A program made the position numbers and the translations under genes. This document shows positions 26,385-36,089 of a DNA stretch of 64,000 nt, piece by piece (positions within the stretch are counted from its first letter, which is position 1; the number at the start of each line of letters is the position of its first letter). Under the pieces are notes generated by a model that saw only the letters and a program-made list of their open reading frames with translations, was not told where the DNA came from and did not search any database. Location of the stretch: contig NZ_FIZX01000002.1 of NCBI RefSeq assembly GCF_900055185.1, positions 1,058,586 to 1,122,585 on the forward strand, read 5' to 3'. Source of the DNA: Grimontia celer. GTDB lineage: Bacteria; Pseudomonadota; Gammaproteobacteria; Enterobacterales; Vibrionaceae.

Positions 26385-26843
26385 TTAGTTCGCTGTGGTA
26401 TTTTTCAGTGCCTCCAGCGGCAACCAAGTGACTTTCACGCCAGCTTGTTCAAACATATCTGCGCTGACTTTAATTTTTTCGCCCCAACGGGAAAGGAAAT
26501 CTTCCGCTTGTTCTGGGCAGTGAACCTGCGTTATCCCTGTTTGGATAATCTTCGCTGCACAATTCGGACATGGGAAATGCGTTACCCAGATTTCACAGTC
26601 TGCCAGATCGCGTTTAGCAAAAAGGATTGCGTTCTCCTCGGCATGAAGCGTCTTAAGTAACTTCATCGCGCGATCATCTGTATCTGCGCTGTCTGAAATG
26701 CCATGTGGATAGCCATTAAAACCAACAGAGACAATGCGGTTCCCCTTGGTAATAACCGCGCCAACCTGTGTTGATGGATCTTTACTCCAAGAGCCTACAA
26801 GCTCAGCCATCTGATAGAAACGTACCGCCCACTTCGAGATCAT
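26385..26843 (-). CDS. Deoxycytidylate (dCMP) deaminase-like zinc enzyme
   Basis: 152 residues of the cytidine/deoxycytidylate deaminase fold. Zinc and proton-shuttle residues: His67-Ala-Glu69 (LHAEENA) and Cys92-x-x-Cys95 (PCPNC). KDPSTQVGAVI and GFNGYPHGI are typical for dCMP deaminases of the ComEB type, which make dUMP for thymidylate synthesis. A divergent specificity among nucleotide deaminases cannot be excluded. Confidence 0.9.
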   Translation of the reverse strand: MISKWAVRFYQMAELVGSWSKDPSTQVGAVITKGNRIVSVGFNGYPHGISDSADTDDRAMKLLKTLHAEENAILFAKRDLADCEIWVTHFPCPNCAAKIIQTGITQVHCPEQAEDFLSRWGEKIKVSADMFEQAGVKVTWLPLEALKNTTAN

Positions 26844-26909
26844 CGCCTTTCCAATAAGTTACACATTCACAATGTGACTATTTTGCTTAATCCATAAGCT
26901 CAGCTCAAC

Positions 26910-26934
26910 AAAAAAGCGGCCTTTGGGCCGCTTT
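26910..26934 (-). terminator. Intrinsic terminator of nhaD
   Basis: On the minus strand AAGCGGCCC, loop AAA-containing, GGCCGCTTTTTT. It lies 23 bases after the nhaD stop. Confidence 0.85.
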
Positions 26935-26956
26935 CATAGTGAAATGCCGAAATTAA

Positions 26957-28384
26957 CTAAAATAGTGACTCATTAATCACCAAATGGCACATGATTGCTG
27001 CGACGTAACCCAACATGATCACCGGGCTCCACTTTAAATGCCCAAAGAAGGTGTATTTCCCGCGCGCTTGCCCCATCAAGGCAACACCTGCCGCAGAGCC
27101 GAGTGACAATAGACTACCACCAACCCCTGCTGTCAGGGTGACCAAAAGCCAGTTACCCATAGACATTTCTGGCTGCATCGTCAGTACCGCAAACATGACT
27201 GGGATGTTATCTACAAGCGCTGACAGCAACCCGACGATGATGTTGGCCCAAATCGGATCCCATTGCAGGTACATGACGTTGGAAATGGTGGTGAGATAAC
27301 CAATTAAACTGAGGCCGCCCACACACATTACAACACCATAGAAGAACAGTAAGGTGTCCCACTCTGCATGTGAAACCCGGCGGAAAACGTCAAATGGAAT
27401 GACTGACCCCAATCGTTTCAAGGCCGCTTCGTCTTGCTTAGCCTGTGCAACAGCACGTTTTCTCGCCAATGAACGTGGCAACGTCTTACGCAGATAGAAG
27501 CCGAAGAACTGCAGGTAAGCCAGCCCCATCATCATGCCGATAACGGGTGGGAAGTGAACAAGGCCGTGGAAACCTACCGCTGTGACGATGGTAAACAGGA
27601 AAAGAACGACGATACGTTTAGCACCACGTTTAATTTCAACAAACTCATTCACGACGTCAGGCTTATCTTTAGGAATAAACAAAGACATGATAAATGCAGG
27701 TACAACGTAGTTGATCACCGAAGGAACAAACAGCGCTCCAAACTCCGAGAAGCTAACCAATCCCGCCTGCCAAACCATCAGTGTTGTGATGTCACCAAAT
27801 GGACTGAATGCTCCACCCGCGTTGGCTGCGACTACGATATTAATACACGCAAGATTGATAAATCTTGGGTTATCACCACCAATCTTCAGCACCACAGTAC
27901 ACATCAATAGCGCAGTGGTCAGGTTGTCAGCGATCGGGGAGATAAAGAAAGAAAGGATGCCGGTAATCCAGAAAAGCTGGCGAAGATCATAGCCTTTGCC
28001 GACGATCCAAGCTTTCAGACCATCAAACAAGCGTCTCTCTTCCATTGCAGAGATATACGTCATGGCCACAAGCAGGAACAACATTAACTCGGCATATTCC
28101 AACAAGTTATGTTCAATGGCACTCTGTGCTACTTCAATTTCACCAGCGTTTGAATAAACGAAACCTAGCATTAACCAAATTAGGCCTGCTGCCAGCAATA
28201 CTGGTTTGGATTTTCTTAAGTGAAGTTGCTCTTCGAGCATGACGAGGGTGTAGGCTGCCGCGAAAATAATGAGAGAAATATAGCCGACAGCTGATTGAGT
28301 TAGATCTATGGGATTACCACTACCTGTAGCAGCGGCGAATGCATTACTGGAAAACAGCAACACAAACGCTAATAAACACTTCAT
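26957..28384 (-). CDS. nhaD: Na+/H+ antiporter NhaD
   Basis: 475 residues with an N-terminal signal-like helix (LLAFVLLFSSNAFA) and about 12 further membrane segments of the ion-transporter superfamily. FISPIADNLTTALLM and the second inverted block ALVDNIPVMFAVLTM are the characteristic NhaD cores with the ion-binding Asp residues. NhaD exports Na+ or Li+ for protons at alkaline pH, in Vibrio and other halophiles. ACAAGG and GGAGG lie ahead of the ATG, and a folded leader precedes it (28388-28480), suggesting ion-dependent control. Confidence 0.94.
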   Translation of the reverse strand: MKCLLAFVLLFSSNAFAAATGSGNPIDLTQSAVGYISLIIFAAAYTLVMLEEQLHLRKSKPVLLAAGLIWLMLGFVYSNAGEIEVAQSAIEHNLLEYAELMLFLLVAMTYISAMEERRLFDGLKAWIVGKGYDLRQLFWITGILSFFISPIADNLTTALLMCTVVLKIGGDNPRFINLACINIVVAANAGGAFSPFGDITTLMVWQAGLVSFSEFGALFVPSVINYVVPAFIMSLFIPKDKPDVVNEFVEIKRGAKRIVVLFLFTIVTAVGFHGLVHFPPVIGMMMGLAYLQFFGFYLRKTLPRSLARKRAVAQAKQDEAALKRLGSVIPFDVFRRVSHAEWDTLLFFYGVVMCVGGLSLIGYLTTISNVMYLQWDPIWANIIVGLLSALVDNIPVMFAVLTMQPEMSMGNWLLVTLTAGVGGSLLSLGSAAGVALMGQARGKYTFFGHLKWSPVIMLGYVAAIMCHLVINESLF

Positions 28385-28387
28385 CCT

Positions 28388-28480
28388 TGTGCCTCCAAGC
28401 GAATTTAAATGAATTTCGCGAGGGGCACTGCCGGGCTACATGAGCTCGTTCAATACACTCACAGACGCAACGCCCCTAAA
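28388..28480 (-). ncRNA. Structured 5' leader of nhaD, candidate cation riboswitch
   Basis: On the minus-strand RNA, AGGGGCGUU (28477-28469) pairs with AGUGCCCCU (28429-28421), nine pairs including G-U wobbles. It encloses a second stem UGUGAGU/GCUCAUG and an unpaired GUAGCCCGGC strand. A third stem GCGAA/UUCGC (28419-28399) ends right before GGAGG of the nhaD ribosome-binding site. Leaders of Na+/H+ antiporter genes include the lithium-responsive nhaA-I and nhaA-II RNAs and a Na+ riboswitch; I could not align this one to a consensus from memory. The fold is directly visible; the ligand is inference. Confidence 0.5.
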
Positions 28481-29082
28481 TCATGACTCCCTGATATATA
28501 TAGATTTATTGTTACCCTACAGTTAATGAAGGGCCGGAAGCCTAATTGTCGCGCCACAATGATAGATCTTGTTACAGAATAATGCAGAGTAAATTGTTTA
28601 CTTTTCAGGCATCACCCACAAACCTGATTTTTAGCAAGAAAATTGACGTTTCACTGTTGGTAAATGAGAGGATGATCTGTCATTTCAAAACCGAAAAGTG
28701 CTAAAGCGCCGTGTCACAGAATTCTGCGGCTTCACCATGTCATTTCGATTTACATTGTAAAAATCAACGCGAGGATCTACTCAGATCAAACTTTTTTACA
28801 AAAAGCACGGACACCCACTGTAAAGTGATTGTGACATATCTTTCACTGCTTTATAACTTAATCAAGAAATCTGTCGCTATTTTAATCAGGAGACTGTAGT
28901 CATTAGATTGGTGTGAACAAACTTTAAGCAACGTTTACTTGTGATTAAAAAAACTCTTTTATTCATAGGGTTAACAACAAATATGCAAATAAGACCTCTG
29001 CAATCATGTAAACAGTCGTCTTAGCCCGCAACTTTAGTGCCTGATTTAGCATCAGATTTTGGATATAACAATGGATTAACAC
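28481..29082. other. Long intergenic region between divergent nhaD and the ABC importer
   Basis: About 600 bases, AT-rich, without a supported gene. Besides promoters for the two divergent units I see only a small hairpin CTGAT/ATCAG at 29041-29055, which belongs to the ABC-gene leader. A 62-codon open frame at 28711 lacks a proper start signal. Confidence 0.5.
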
Positions 29083-29116
29083 TGGCGGAAAGATTGAGTG
29101 TAAAGCTCAGTCGCCA
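29083..29116 (+). promoter_or_regulatory. Leader hairpin ahead of the ABC importer operon
   Basis: TGGCGG (29083-29088) pairs with TCGCCA (29111-29116) and inside it TGAG (29095-29098) pairs with CTCA (29106-29109). It ends 20 bases before the ATG and 10 before GGAG. With the upstream CTGAT/ATCAG hairpin it makes a folded 5' leader; no known riboswitch was recognised. Confidence 0.4.
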
Positions 29117-29135
29117 TTTCATCACGGAGAATGAT

Positions 29136-30104
29136 ATGAAAGTGTCCAAATTACTTCTTTCGGCATGCTGTGCCGCAACAATGATAACTACCCCCTTCGC
29201 AGCAATGGCCGATACGGCAAAGGTAGCCGTTTCACAGATCGTTGAGCACCCAGCACTTGACGCAACCCGCCAGGGTCTTCTGGATGGTCTCAAAGCTAAA
29301 GGCTATGAAGAAGGCAAGAATTTAGAATTTGCTTACCAAACCGCACAGGGTAATCCTGCAATCGCGGTTCAGATTGCACGACAATTCGTTGGTGAGAAAC
29401 CCGATGTCTTGGTTGGCATTGCAACCCCTTCTGCACAAGCCCTCGTTGCCGCCACAAAATCTATTCCTGTTGTGTTTACTGCTGTTACTGACCCTGTAGG
29501 CGCAAAACTCATCAAAGACATGGAAAAGCCAAGCGCTAATGTGACTGGTCTTTCAGATCTTTCTCCGGTAGCTCAACACGTAGCGCTGGCTAAAGAACTT
29601 CTGCCAAACATGAAGTCTATCGGTGTTGTGTACAACCCAGGTGAAGCTAATGCGGTCGCTCTGGTTGAACTTCTGCGTGAAGCTGCCGATGCCCAAGGCC
29701 TTAAAGTGGTTGAAGGTACTGCATTGAAGAGTGCTGACGTTCAGTCTGCTGCGCAAATCGTGGCATCTCAAGCAGACGCCATTTACGCACCAACTGACAA
29801 CACTGTAGCCAGTGCGATTGATGGACTTGTTGGCGCAGCAAACCAAGCGAAGAAACCTGTCATCGGTGGCGCTACCTCTTACATTCCAAATGGAGCAGTG
29901 GCTGCATTGGGCTTTGATTACTACCAAATCGGTGTTCAAACCGCTGACTACGTCGCTGCCCTATTAAATGGTGAAGCAGTGTCTGCGCTGCCTGCGAAAG
30001 TCGCAGTGGGCTCTGATTTGGCGATTAACATGAAAGCCGCTCAAAAACTGGGTCTGGAAGTGCCTCAAGCATTGCTGGATCGTGCAACAACTGTAGAAAA
30101 ATAA
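29136..30104 (+). CDS. ABC importer substrate-binding protein (COG2984, TrpX-like)
   Basis: 322 residues from ATG 29136 (GGAG six bases before it); the open frame upstream is untranslated leader. Signal peptide residues 1-24, cleavage near AMA-D. The mature protein has the COG2984 pattern: two Rossmann-like lobes, VGIATPSAQALVAATKSIPVVFTAVTDPVGA, SIGVVYNPGEANAV and DAIYAPTDNTVASA. Homologues in Gram-positives import tryptophan (TrpXYZ) or other amino-acid-like compounds; the substrate here is open. First gene of a three-gene operon. Confidence 0.88.
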   Translation: MKVSKLLLSACCAATMITTPFAAMADTAKVAVSQIVEHPALDATRQGLLDGLKAKGYEEGKNLEFAYQTAQGNPAIAVQIARQFVGEKPDVLVGIATPSAQALVAATKSIPVVFTAVTDPVGAKLIKDMEKPSANVTGLSDLSPVAQHVALAKELLPNMKSIGVVYNPGEANAVALVELLREAADAQGLKVVEGTALKSADVQSAAQIVASQADAIYAPTDNTVASAIDGLVGAANQAKKPVIGGATSYIPNGAVAALGFDYYQIGVQTADYVAALLNGEAVSALPAKVAVGSDLAINMKAAQKLGLEVPQALLDRATTVEK

Positions 30105-30122
30105 TAACGTCAGGAGCAGTAC

Positions 30123-31034
30123 ATGACCTCAATTGCCTTTTTTGGCACGCTGGAAGTAGGTCTGGTTTATGGCCTGGTAGCTCTAGGCGTATATCTGACT
30201 TTCCGGGTTTTGGACTTTCCGGATCTGACTGTCGACGGCAGCTTCCCAATGGGAGCTGCTGTTGCAGCCACGCTTATCGTTTCAGGCGTTGATCCTTGGA
30301 TTTCCACTTTTGCCGCTATCATTGCCAGTTCCATGACGGGTTTGATTACTGCATTTCTTACGGTGAAATGCGGCATCTTGAACCTGCTGGCCAGTATCCT
30401 GACGATGATTGCCGCGTTTTCTATCAATATCCGCATCATGGGACGCCCAAACATCGCCTTATTAGGCGTGGATACGATTCTTACTCCATTTGAAAACATG
30501 GGTATCGACCCTGTTTACGCCCGCCCGCTGGTGGTTTTCGTTCTGGTTGTACTAAGTGCGCTGTTTGTTATTCGCCTACTAAGCAGTGACTTTGGTTTGG
30601 GTCTGAGAGCGACTGGTGTCAATGCCCGCATGGTTAAAGCACAAGGCGCAAGCACTGCCTTTTACACCTACTTTGGCCTCGCATTATCAAATGGCTTTGT
30701 TGGTTTCTCGGGCGCTCTTTTTGCCCAAACCAACAGCTTTGCTGACGTAACCTCAGGTGTAGGTACTATTGTTGTTGGCCTCGCAGCCGTCATCCTTGGG
30801 CAAACCTTGCTGCCAGGACGCAAAGTCTGGGTAGCCGTCGTCGCCGTTATTCTTGGTTCCGTCTTGTACCGCTTGGCCGTGGCTTTCGCGCTTAGCTCAG
30901 GCATGTTTGGTTTGGAGGCTTCCGACCTGAACCTTGTGACCGCGGTGCTGGTAGCGCTGGCGTTGGTCGCGCCGAAAGCGAAACAGCAGTACCAGAAGAA
31001 CAAAAAGATGAAAGAAGCGGGGGCGGTGAAATGA
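30123..31034 (+). CDS. ABC importer permease (COG4120)
   Basis: 303 residues, eight to nine membrane segments, of the branched-chain-type permease family. GLVYGLVALGVYLTFRVLDFPDLTVDGSF is characteristic; an EAA-like segment GLRATGVNARMVKAQG contacts the ATPase. AGGAG lies seven bases before the ATG. It follows the binding protein by 18 bases and overlaps the ATPase gene by four. Confidence 0.9.
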   Translation: MTSIAFFGTLEVGLVYGLVALGVYLTFRVLDFPDLTVDGSFPMGAAVAATLIVSGVDPWISTFAAIIASSMTGLITAFLTVKCGILNLLASILTMIAAFSINIRIMGRPNIALLGVDTILTPFENMGIDPVYARPLVVFVLVVLSALFVIRLLSSDFGLGLRATGVNARMVKAQGASTAFYTYFGLALSNGFVGFSGALFAQTNSFADVTSGVGTIVVGLAAVILGQTLLPGRKVWVAVVAVILGSVLYRLAVAFALSSGMFGLEASDLNLVTAVLVALALVAPKAKQQYQKNKKMKEAGAVK

Positions 31035-31825
31035 TCGAACTTAAAGACATTCAAGTTACCTTCAACCCCGGTACAGTGCTTGAAAACCGAGCCCTTCGCA
31101 GTGTTTCCCTTACTGTTCCTGAAAACCAGTTTCTAACGATTATTGGCTCTAACGGTGCAGGTAAATCCACCCTGCTTGGCGCAGTTTCCGGTGAAACGCC
31201 AATGGTTGGCGGCCGCGTGATTATTGATGGCACTGATGTGACTAAACAGCAGGTCCAACAGCGCGCTGCCCTCGCCGCTCGTGTTTTTCAAGATCCACTC
31301 GCAGGTACATGTGCCTCTTTGACCATCGAAGAAAACCTCGCATTGGCATATAAGCGCGGAAGTATGCGTGGTTGGAGCCTTGCTTTGTCAGGAAAGCGCC
31401 GAGAAGTCTTCAAAGAACGTATCTCCATTTTGGGATTGGGTCTGGAAGACCGTCTTGGCGACAGCATTGGCTTGCTTTCCGGTGGTCAACGTCAGGCAGT
31501 TAGCTTAGTCATGGCGACGCTCTCCGACAGTAAGCTGCTCTTGTTGGATGAGCATACTGCAGCGCTAGACCCCCGTATGGCTGCTTTCGTTATCGATCTT
31601 ACCAAGAAAGTCATCACAGAGTTTGGTTTGACGGCGCTGATGGTGACTCATTCTATGAAAGATGCACTGGCATGTGGCGATCGGACAGTGATGCTTCACC
31701 AAGGTGAAATTGTTCTGGATGTCGAAGGTGAAGAGCGCGCCAACATGGGTGTTCCGCAGTTACTGGAAATGTTCAGCAAAGTCCGTGGTGAAGAACTGGC
31801 AGACGATAGTTTACTTCTGAGCTAA
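31031..31825 (+). CDS. ABC importer ATP-binding protein (COG1101)
   Basis: 264 residues. Walker A GSNGAGKS (39-46), signature LLSGGQRQAVSL, Walker B LLLLDEHTAALDP and the H-loop VTHSMKDAL are all intact. It powers import by the two preceding proteins. Start overlaps the permease stop, so the subunits are translationally coupled. The signature and unusual HTAALDP after Walker B are shared by COG1101. Confidence 0.93.
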   Translation: MIELKDIQVTFNPGTVLENRALRSVSLTVPENQFLTIIGSNGAGKSTLLGAVSGETPMVGGRVIIDGTDVTKQQVQQRAALAARVFQDPLAGTCASLTIEENLALAYKRGSMRGWSLALSGKRREVFKERISILGLGLEDRLGDSIGLLSGGQRQAVSLVMATLSDSKLLLLDEHTAALDPRMAAFVIDLTKKVITEFGLTALMVTHSMKDALACGDRTVMLHQGEIVLDVEGEERANMGVPQLLEMFSKVRGEELADDSLLLS

Positions 31826-31852
31826 TCAATTGATACCGGGTCTTTCCAAACT

Positions 31853-31879
31853 GGGCAGTTTCGACTGCCCTTTTGTTTT
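31853..31879 (+). terminator. Intrinsic terminator of the ABC operon
   Basis: GGGCAGT, TTCG tetraloop, ACTGCCC followed by TTTTGTTTT. Confidence 0.92.
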
Positions 31880-31987
31880 CATATGGAAGTATTTGTCAGG
31901 TTTTCAAACCTACGACAAGTAAATCAAGTCGATCGGTGACATAGTTAAAAGACTGGGGTTTGTTAACCTTTGATAGAGAGGAAAGAA

Positions 31988-32611
31988 ATGATGGTTAGTT
32001 TTGAGTTCCTAATGACTTCTCTGGTCGTTGTGCTGATCCCCGGAACCGGTGTGCTTTATACCGTTTCAACGGGATTGTTTCTCGGCTCTAGAGCAACGAT
32101 TTGGGCCTCTTTAGGCTGCACAGTGGGTATTGTTCCTTCCATGCTTGCCAGCATTACAGGTCTCGCCATTATTCTGCATACCAGTGCGTTAGCTTTTCAG
32201 GTCGTGAAATACGTCGGTGTGGCTTATCTGCTTTACCTAGCATGGACAATGTGGCGTTCAAGCACTGCTTTGTCACTGAGTGAAGAAAAAGAACCTATGA
32301 GTATGACAGGCGTAGCCGTTAAAGGCTGTTTGATGAATGTGCTTAATCCTAAACTAACGATTTTCTTTATGGCGTTCCTACCTCAATTTGTTCCTGCTCA
32401 AGTGGCTTCTCCCACAACCAACATGTTGGTGTTAGGAAGTATCTTTATGGCGATGACGTTTGTGGTCTTTCTGGTTTATGGTGCACTTGCGGCGTCAGTA
32501 CGAGATTACATCATCAATTCAGAACGTTTAACGGTAGCGTTGCAAAGAGTATTCGCTGGCAGCTTTGCCGCCTTGGGTTTAAAACTTGCGTTTTCTGAGC
32601 GAACCAATTGA
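31988..32611 (+). CDS. LysE/RhtB-family amino acid exporter
   Basis: 207 residues from ATG 31988, with AGAGAGG six bases upstream. Six membrane segments in the LysE pattern; PGTGVLYTVSTGLFLGSRA near the N-terminus and KGCLMNVLNPKLTIFFMAFLPQF in the middle are diagnostic. These proteins export amino acids such as lysine, threonine or homoserine lactones. Monocistronic. Confidence 0.9.
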   Translation: MMVSFEFLMTSLVVVLIPGTGVLYTVSTGLFLGSRATIWASLGCTVGIVPSMLASITGLAIILHTSALAFQVVKYVGVAYLLYLAWTMWRSSTALSLSEEKEPMSMTGVAVKGCLMNVLNPKLTIFFMAFLPQFVPAQVASPTTNMLVLGSIFMAMTFVVFLVYGALAASVRDYIINSERLTVALQRVFAGSFAALGLKLAFSERTN

Positions 32612-32629
32612 TGTTTTGAAGGATTAAAA

Positions 32630-32660
32630 GAGAAAGCCCCGGAAATTCAGGGCTTTCTTT
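32630..32660. terminator. Terminator between lysE-type and viaA genes
   Basis: AGAAAGCCC, ten-base loop, GGGCTTTCTTT; ends the exporter and, in the other direction, viaA (stop at 32685). Confidence 0.75.
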
Positions 32661-32684
32661 ATGTACTATTGCGCGAGAAGGAGA

Positions 32685-34133
32685 CTAGAAACGTTTAAGC
32701 AACCGACCCATTAACGACGGATGGTAGTCCCATGTATGATCGAACATTTCCATCAACTTAGGGTTTCCATATTTAGATAGATTGATGGCATGGAAGCGGT
32801 TGTGTTGCTGCTTCAACATATCCACTTTGTCCTGAACTTCTTTTGGTTGAACCGGAGCAATGAAATCGGAAATAACAACCAGGTCAGCGTTGCGGTACTT
32901 GTCTGTTCCCATCAAATCAATGGAATGGTTCAGGACGGGTTCTAAGTCTGTTCCGCCATGGAAAGAATAAGACAGGAAGTTTAACGCTTCTTTCAAACCA
33001 TCTTCACCGGTTAACTCATAGGTGATGTGGTCAGTTGAGAAAATCATCACAGAGCAATCACGATCTTCCTTTACAGCGATTTGCATCAGGGCGTAAGCCA
33101 TTGCCTTTGCGCACTGCTCTGGAAAGCCACTCATTGAACCGGAAGCATCCACACAAATCAGGAAAGGCCCTTTTTCTATCTCTACCTGTTTACTGGCTGG
33201 TTTGAAGGACTTCACTTTACGTAACGTGCGTTGCATACCCTGCATGCGATATGTCAACAACCGCTTATCGGCAAAGTGTTTATAGAAAAGGATCTCCAAG
33301 GCAGGCTCAGCGAGGAAAATCGTTTCATTCGGGACGATTCGCTCAAGGTTGTTGCTTTGGTGAACACCGACAATATCATCAGCGACATTGTCGTCAGGCT
33401 CTTCAACTAACTTCAATTCCTCAGCAGGAGAACGATGCAGTGATGGATCATCCACTTCATTCGCCATACGCCCAAGCTTCTCAGCGATATCTTGCAGATC
33501 TTTGTTTTCTTTCAAAAACGCCACAAAACGCTTCAGTAGCTCGACGTCAGTTTGTGTCACTTTCGAAGAAGCCAAGTCCCACAAGCGGCCGACCTTTTCG
33601 ATGGTTCCGTGCTCCTGAACATTTTCGAGCGTCTTGTAAGTTTCTATACGTTGGTAGAGTTCTTTCAGTAATTTATCTTTATGAGCCTCTAGCTCTTTTT
33701 GTTGGGCTTGCTGGATCGCACTGGCTAGATGCTCATACCACTTATTGCAAAAATACGCCTGAAACATAGGGGTCTCTTTTGCAATGTTCTTCTCGAGCAT
33801 TCTTCGCGCTTCAAGGTAGAAAGCTGACTTACCCTCTAACTTTCTGAAGATCAACTTTGCCTGATTGGCAAAATCATGCTGCGGAAGAGCGACAGCATCT
33901 TGATATAGCAGTATCTCTTGTTTTAAGTCACTGGTTATGCAATCTGTGCTGAGGCGCCGCTTAACAGAGTGGCGCCATTTGCGGATATGCTGGCGCACAG
34001 CAGATTTGGCAGAAGGACTGGCCTCCGTCATAACGAGAAGCTGAGGTTTAGCCATTACTTCTGTGACAGCATGTTCCAGCATGCCGGTTTCCGCCAACAT
34101 CATACCTAGATGGAGGCTTTCTGGACTTACCAT
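32685..34133 (-). CDS. viaA: ViaA, VWA-domain partner of RavA
   Basis: 482 residues. A helical N-terminal half with coiled-coil character is followed by a C-terminal VWA domain whose MIDAS motif reads DASGSMSG, with Thr in HGGTDLEP and Asp in VVISDF. ViaA stimulates the MoxR ATPase RavA and the pair sensitises cells to aminoglycosides and interacts with respiratory enzymes and phospholipids in E. coli. AAGGAGG precedes the ATG; nine bases separate it from ravA. Confidence 0.94.
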   Translation of the reverse strand: MVSPESLHLGMMLAETGMLEHAVTEVMAKPQLLVMTEASPSAKSAVRQHIRKWRHSVKRRLSTDCITSDLKQEILLYQDAVALPQHDFANQAKLIFRKLEGKSAFYLEARRMLEKNIAKETPMFQAYFCNKWYEHLASAIQQAQQKELEAHKDKLLKELYQRIETYKTLENVQEHGTIEKVGRLWDLASSKVTQTDVELLKRFVAFLKENKDLQDIAEKLGRMANEVDDPSLHRSPAEELKLVEEPDDNVADDIVGVHQSNNLERIVPNETIFLAEPALEILFYKHFADKRLLTYRMQGMQRTLRKVKSFKPASKQVEIEKGPFLICVDASGSMSGFPEQCAKAMAYALMQIAVKEDRDCSVMIFSTDHITYELTGEDGLKEALNFLSYSFHGGTDLEPVLNHSIDLMGTDKYRNADLVVISDFIAPVQPKEVQDKVDMLKQQHNRFHAINLSKYGNPKLMEMFDHTWDYHPSLMGRLLKRF

Positions 34134-34142
34134 AGCTCCTCC

Positions 34143-35795
34143 TTACTCAAAATATTCGGTTAACATTCGTGTTCTGAATGCGCCTTTTTCAAACTTGGTC
34201 GTCTGACGCTGCAACGTCTCTTCAGCATCGGTAATGCTATTTGCTAACAGTTCCAGCAATTCTGAATTTGCAAAGTGATGAGGCAAGGCAGCATTGATTT
34301 GCGTTCGGGCAACGCGAATTAGATGCTTCGCATCATCAATTTTAGCAATGGATGCTTCATTACGCGCTTGCCACTCAGAAAAGGTATTTGGATCGTTATC
34401 ATCAATACCCGCGATTGCAACAGGAACAGGTCGATTCGCAATGTCTTTGATTACCAGACGATGCTCGCCATCGACATCAAATTTCAACATGCATAGATTC
34501 GGGTTCTTGTTCACATAGCCATAGACTTCACATGCGCCGTTTTTGATTTTCTTTTCAAACTCATTGGCATCGACATATACCCAACGGCTGTCACCCTTTT
34601 CTTTCTCTGACACCGAAGGGTTGGAGTCCAACATCACGAACTTCACAAGGTTGTTCGCCATATTGAGCGAATAGCGACGCGCACCGCTTAAATCAATGCG
34701 GTTCTTTTCTTTGCGCATTGAAAGCTCAGTGTCTGCAGTGTGGCCCAACACATCTTTGATTTCTTCAGCAAGCTCTCGACTGTCTTCGTTCGCTTCATTC
34801 GCAATGGCCAATGCCTCTTGCTGATTGAAACAGATTTCCTGAGCAAACCGACGCATGACATCAGTCACCACATTGCGCGACTCAGGGCTATGCCATAAAC
34901 ATTCCTGAAGTAGCAAAAGATCAACAGGATTGACGTCGTTTCTACCGTTAAAGAATGCACTTGCTTTGAGAAGACGAACTGCCTTCTTCCAACGACGATC
35001 TGAAATGTAAAGCTCTTCTGATGGGAAGTTGTTCCCTTCTTCTTGAGCTTCTCTCTCGAGAAGCATTTTCAACGCGTAGATTTTCTCGAACACATCATCA
35101 GACAGCGAAACGTTGTCGATTTGACGCTGCCACTGTTCGTATTCATGAGCTTTGATAGAAATATCACTGCCGATGGAAATCTCAGCCTCACCGCTATCAC
35201 CGGTCAGCAAGCGTTTGAAATTGCTTTTTTCCTGAATACGGTTTACGAAGATTCTTACCAGCATGCGGTCATAAAGCGCGTCCAAACCGCTATCGGGTTC
35301 AGGAAGCTCGTTAGATGCTGTCACCAGAAGACGCATCGGAACCGGCAGCACCTCGCTTCCGTTTCGAAAAACACGTTCGTTAACGACGGTCAGTAAGGTA
35401 TTTAGAATCGCGGGACCGGCTTTCCAGATTTCATCAAGAAAAACGACGTCTGCAGTTGGCAAATAGCCATCGGTTAGCCGTACGTACTTACCGTTATCTT
35501 TGAGTTCCTGAATGGAAAGTGGGCCAAACACCTCTTCAGGCGTTGAAAAGCGGGTCATCAGGTATTCAAAAAAACGGCTGTCATCAAAGGCTTCAATCAG
35601 GCGTTTAGCGATGTAGCTTTTGGCGATACCGGGAGGTCCCAATAGAAAAACACTTTCACCACTGAGTGCTGCAAGCAGACAAAGACGAATAGTGTTCTCC
35701 CTCTCATACACACCATTAGAAAGGGCGTGTACAAGTTTCTGAATGCGCTCCGGGAGTAAAACGTTATTTGTAGTCATAGCGATTTGATTCGTCAC
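34143..35795 (-). CDS. ravA: RavA, MoxR-type AAA+ ATPase
   Basis: 550 residues starting at GTG 35795, supported by GGAG seven bases upstream. Walker A GPPGIAKS (53-60), Walker [12 protein letters not shown], and the RavA-specific C-terminal LARA-like domain (about 330-450) are present. It is longer than E. coli RavA (498), with extra residues mostly in the C-terminal half. RavA forms hexamers, binds the inducible lysine decarboxylase LdcI in E. coli and acts with ViaA as a chaperone-like complex. Confidence 0.93.
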   Translation of the reverse strand: MTNQIAMTTNNVLLPERIQKLVHALSNGVYERENTIRLCLLAALSGESVFLLGPPGIAKSYIAKRLIEAFDDSRFFEYLMTRFSTPEEVFGPLSIQELKDNGKYVRLTDGYLPTADVVFLDEIWKAGPAILNTLLTVVNERVFRNGSEVLPVPMRLLVTASNELPEPDSGLDALYDRMLVRIFVNRIQEKSNFKRLLTGDSGEAEISIGSDISIKAHEYEQWQRQIDNVSLSDDVFEKIYALKMLLEREAQEEGNNFPSEELYISDRRWKKAVRLLKASAFFNGRNDVNPVDLLLLQECLWHSPESRNVVTDVMRRFAQEICFNQQEALAIANEANEDSRELAEEIKDVLGHTADTELSMRKEKNRIDLSGARRYSLNMANNLVKFVMLDSNPSVSEKEKGDSRWVYVDANEFEKKIKNGACEVYGYVNKNPNLCMLKFDVDGEHRLVIKDIANRPVPVAIAGIDDNDPNTFSEWQARNEASIAKIDDAKHLIRVARTQINAALPHHFANSELLELLANSITDAEETLQRQTTKFEKGAFRTRMLTEYFE

Positions 35796-36030
35796 GTTGC
35801 TGCTCCGTGTAGATTAATCAACAACATGACTCCACTCTTATCATATTGTTAACACTTTGTAACCATTAATATCCGCTTACATCTTGTATACCATTTCAAC
35901 TTTGATCCCTTCCACCTTTCAATCTTAGTTTTCATTTTTGTTGCATGGAAATTACGCAATACATGTCGAGTTTTACATCGTTTCATTCACACACTGACAA
36001 CATCCCAGATTTTCTTTGATCAGCAGACAT

Positions 36031-36057
36031 AAAAAAGCCCCCGTCTGAGCGAGGGCT
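36031..36057 (-). terminator. Intrinsic terminator of sseA
   Basis: On the minus strand AGCCCTCG, loop, GGGGGCT followed by six T; the stem has one mismatch. The rest of the 294 bases between ravA and sseA is AT-rich ravA promoter region. Confidence 0.75.
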
Positions 36058-36089
36058 GATTCGAACGTCAGAATATCTCGCTGTGTTAA

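Noticed and set aside
28711-28899. 62-codon frame between nhaD and the ABC importer
   Set aside because: GTG start without Shine-Dalgarno, composition like the surrounding non-coding DNA.
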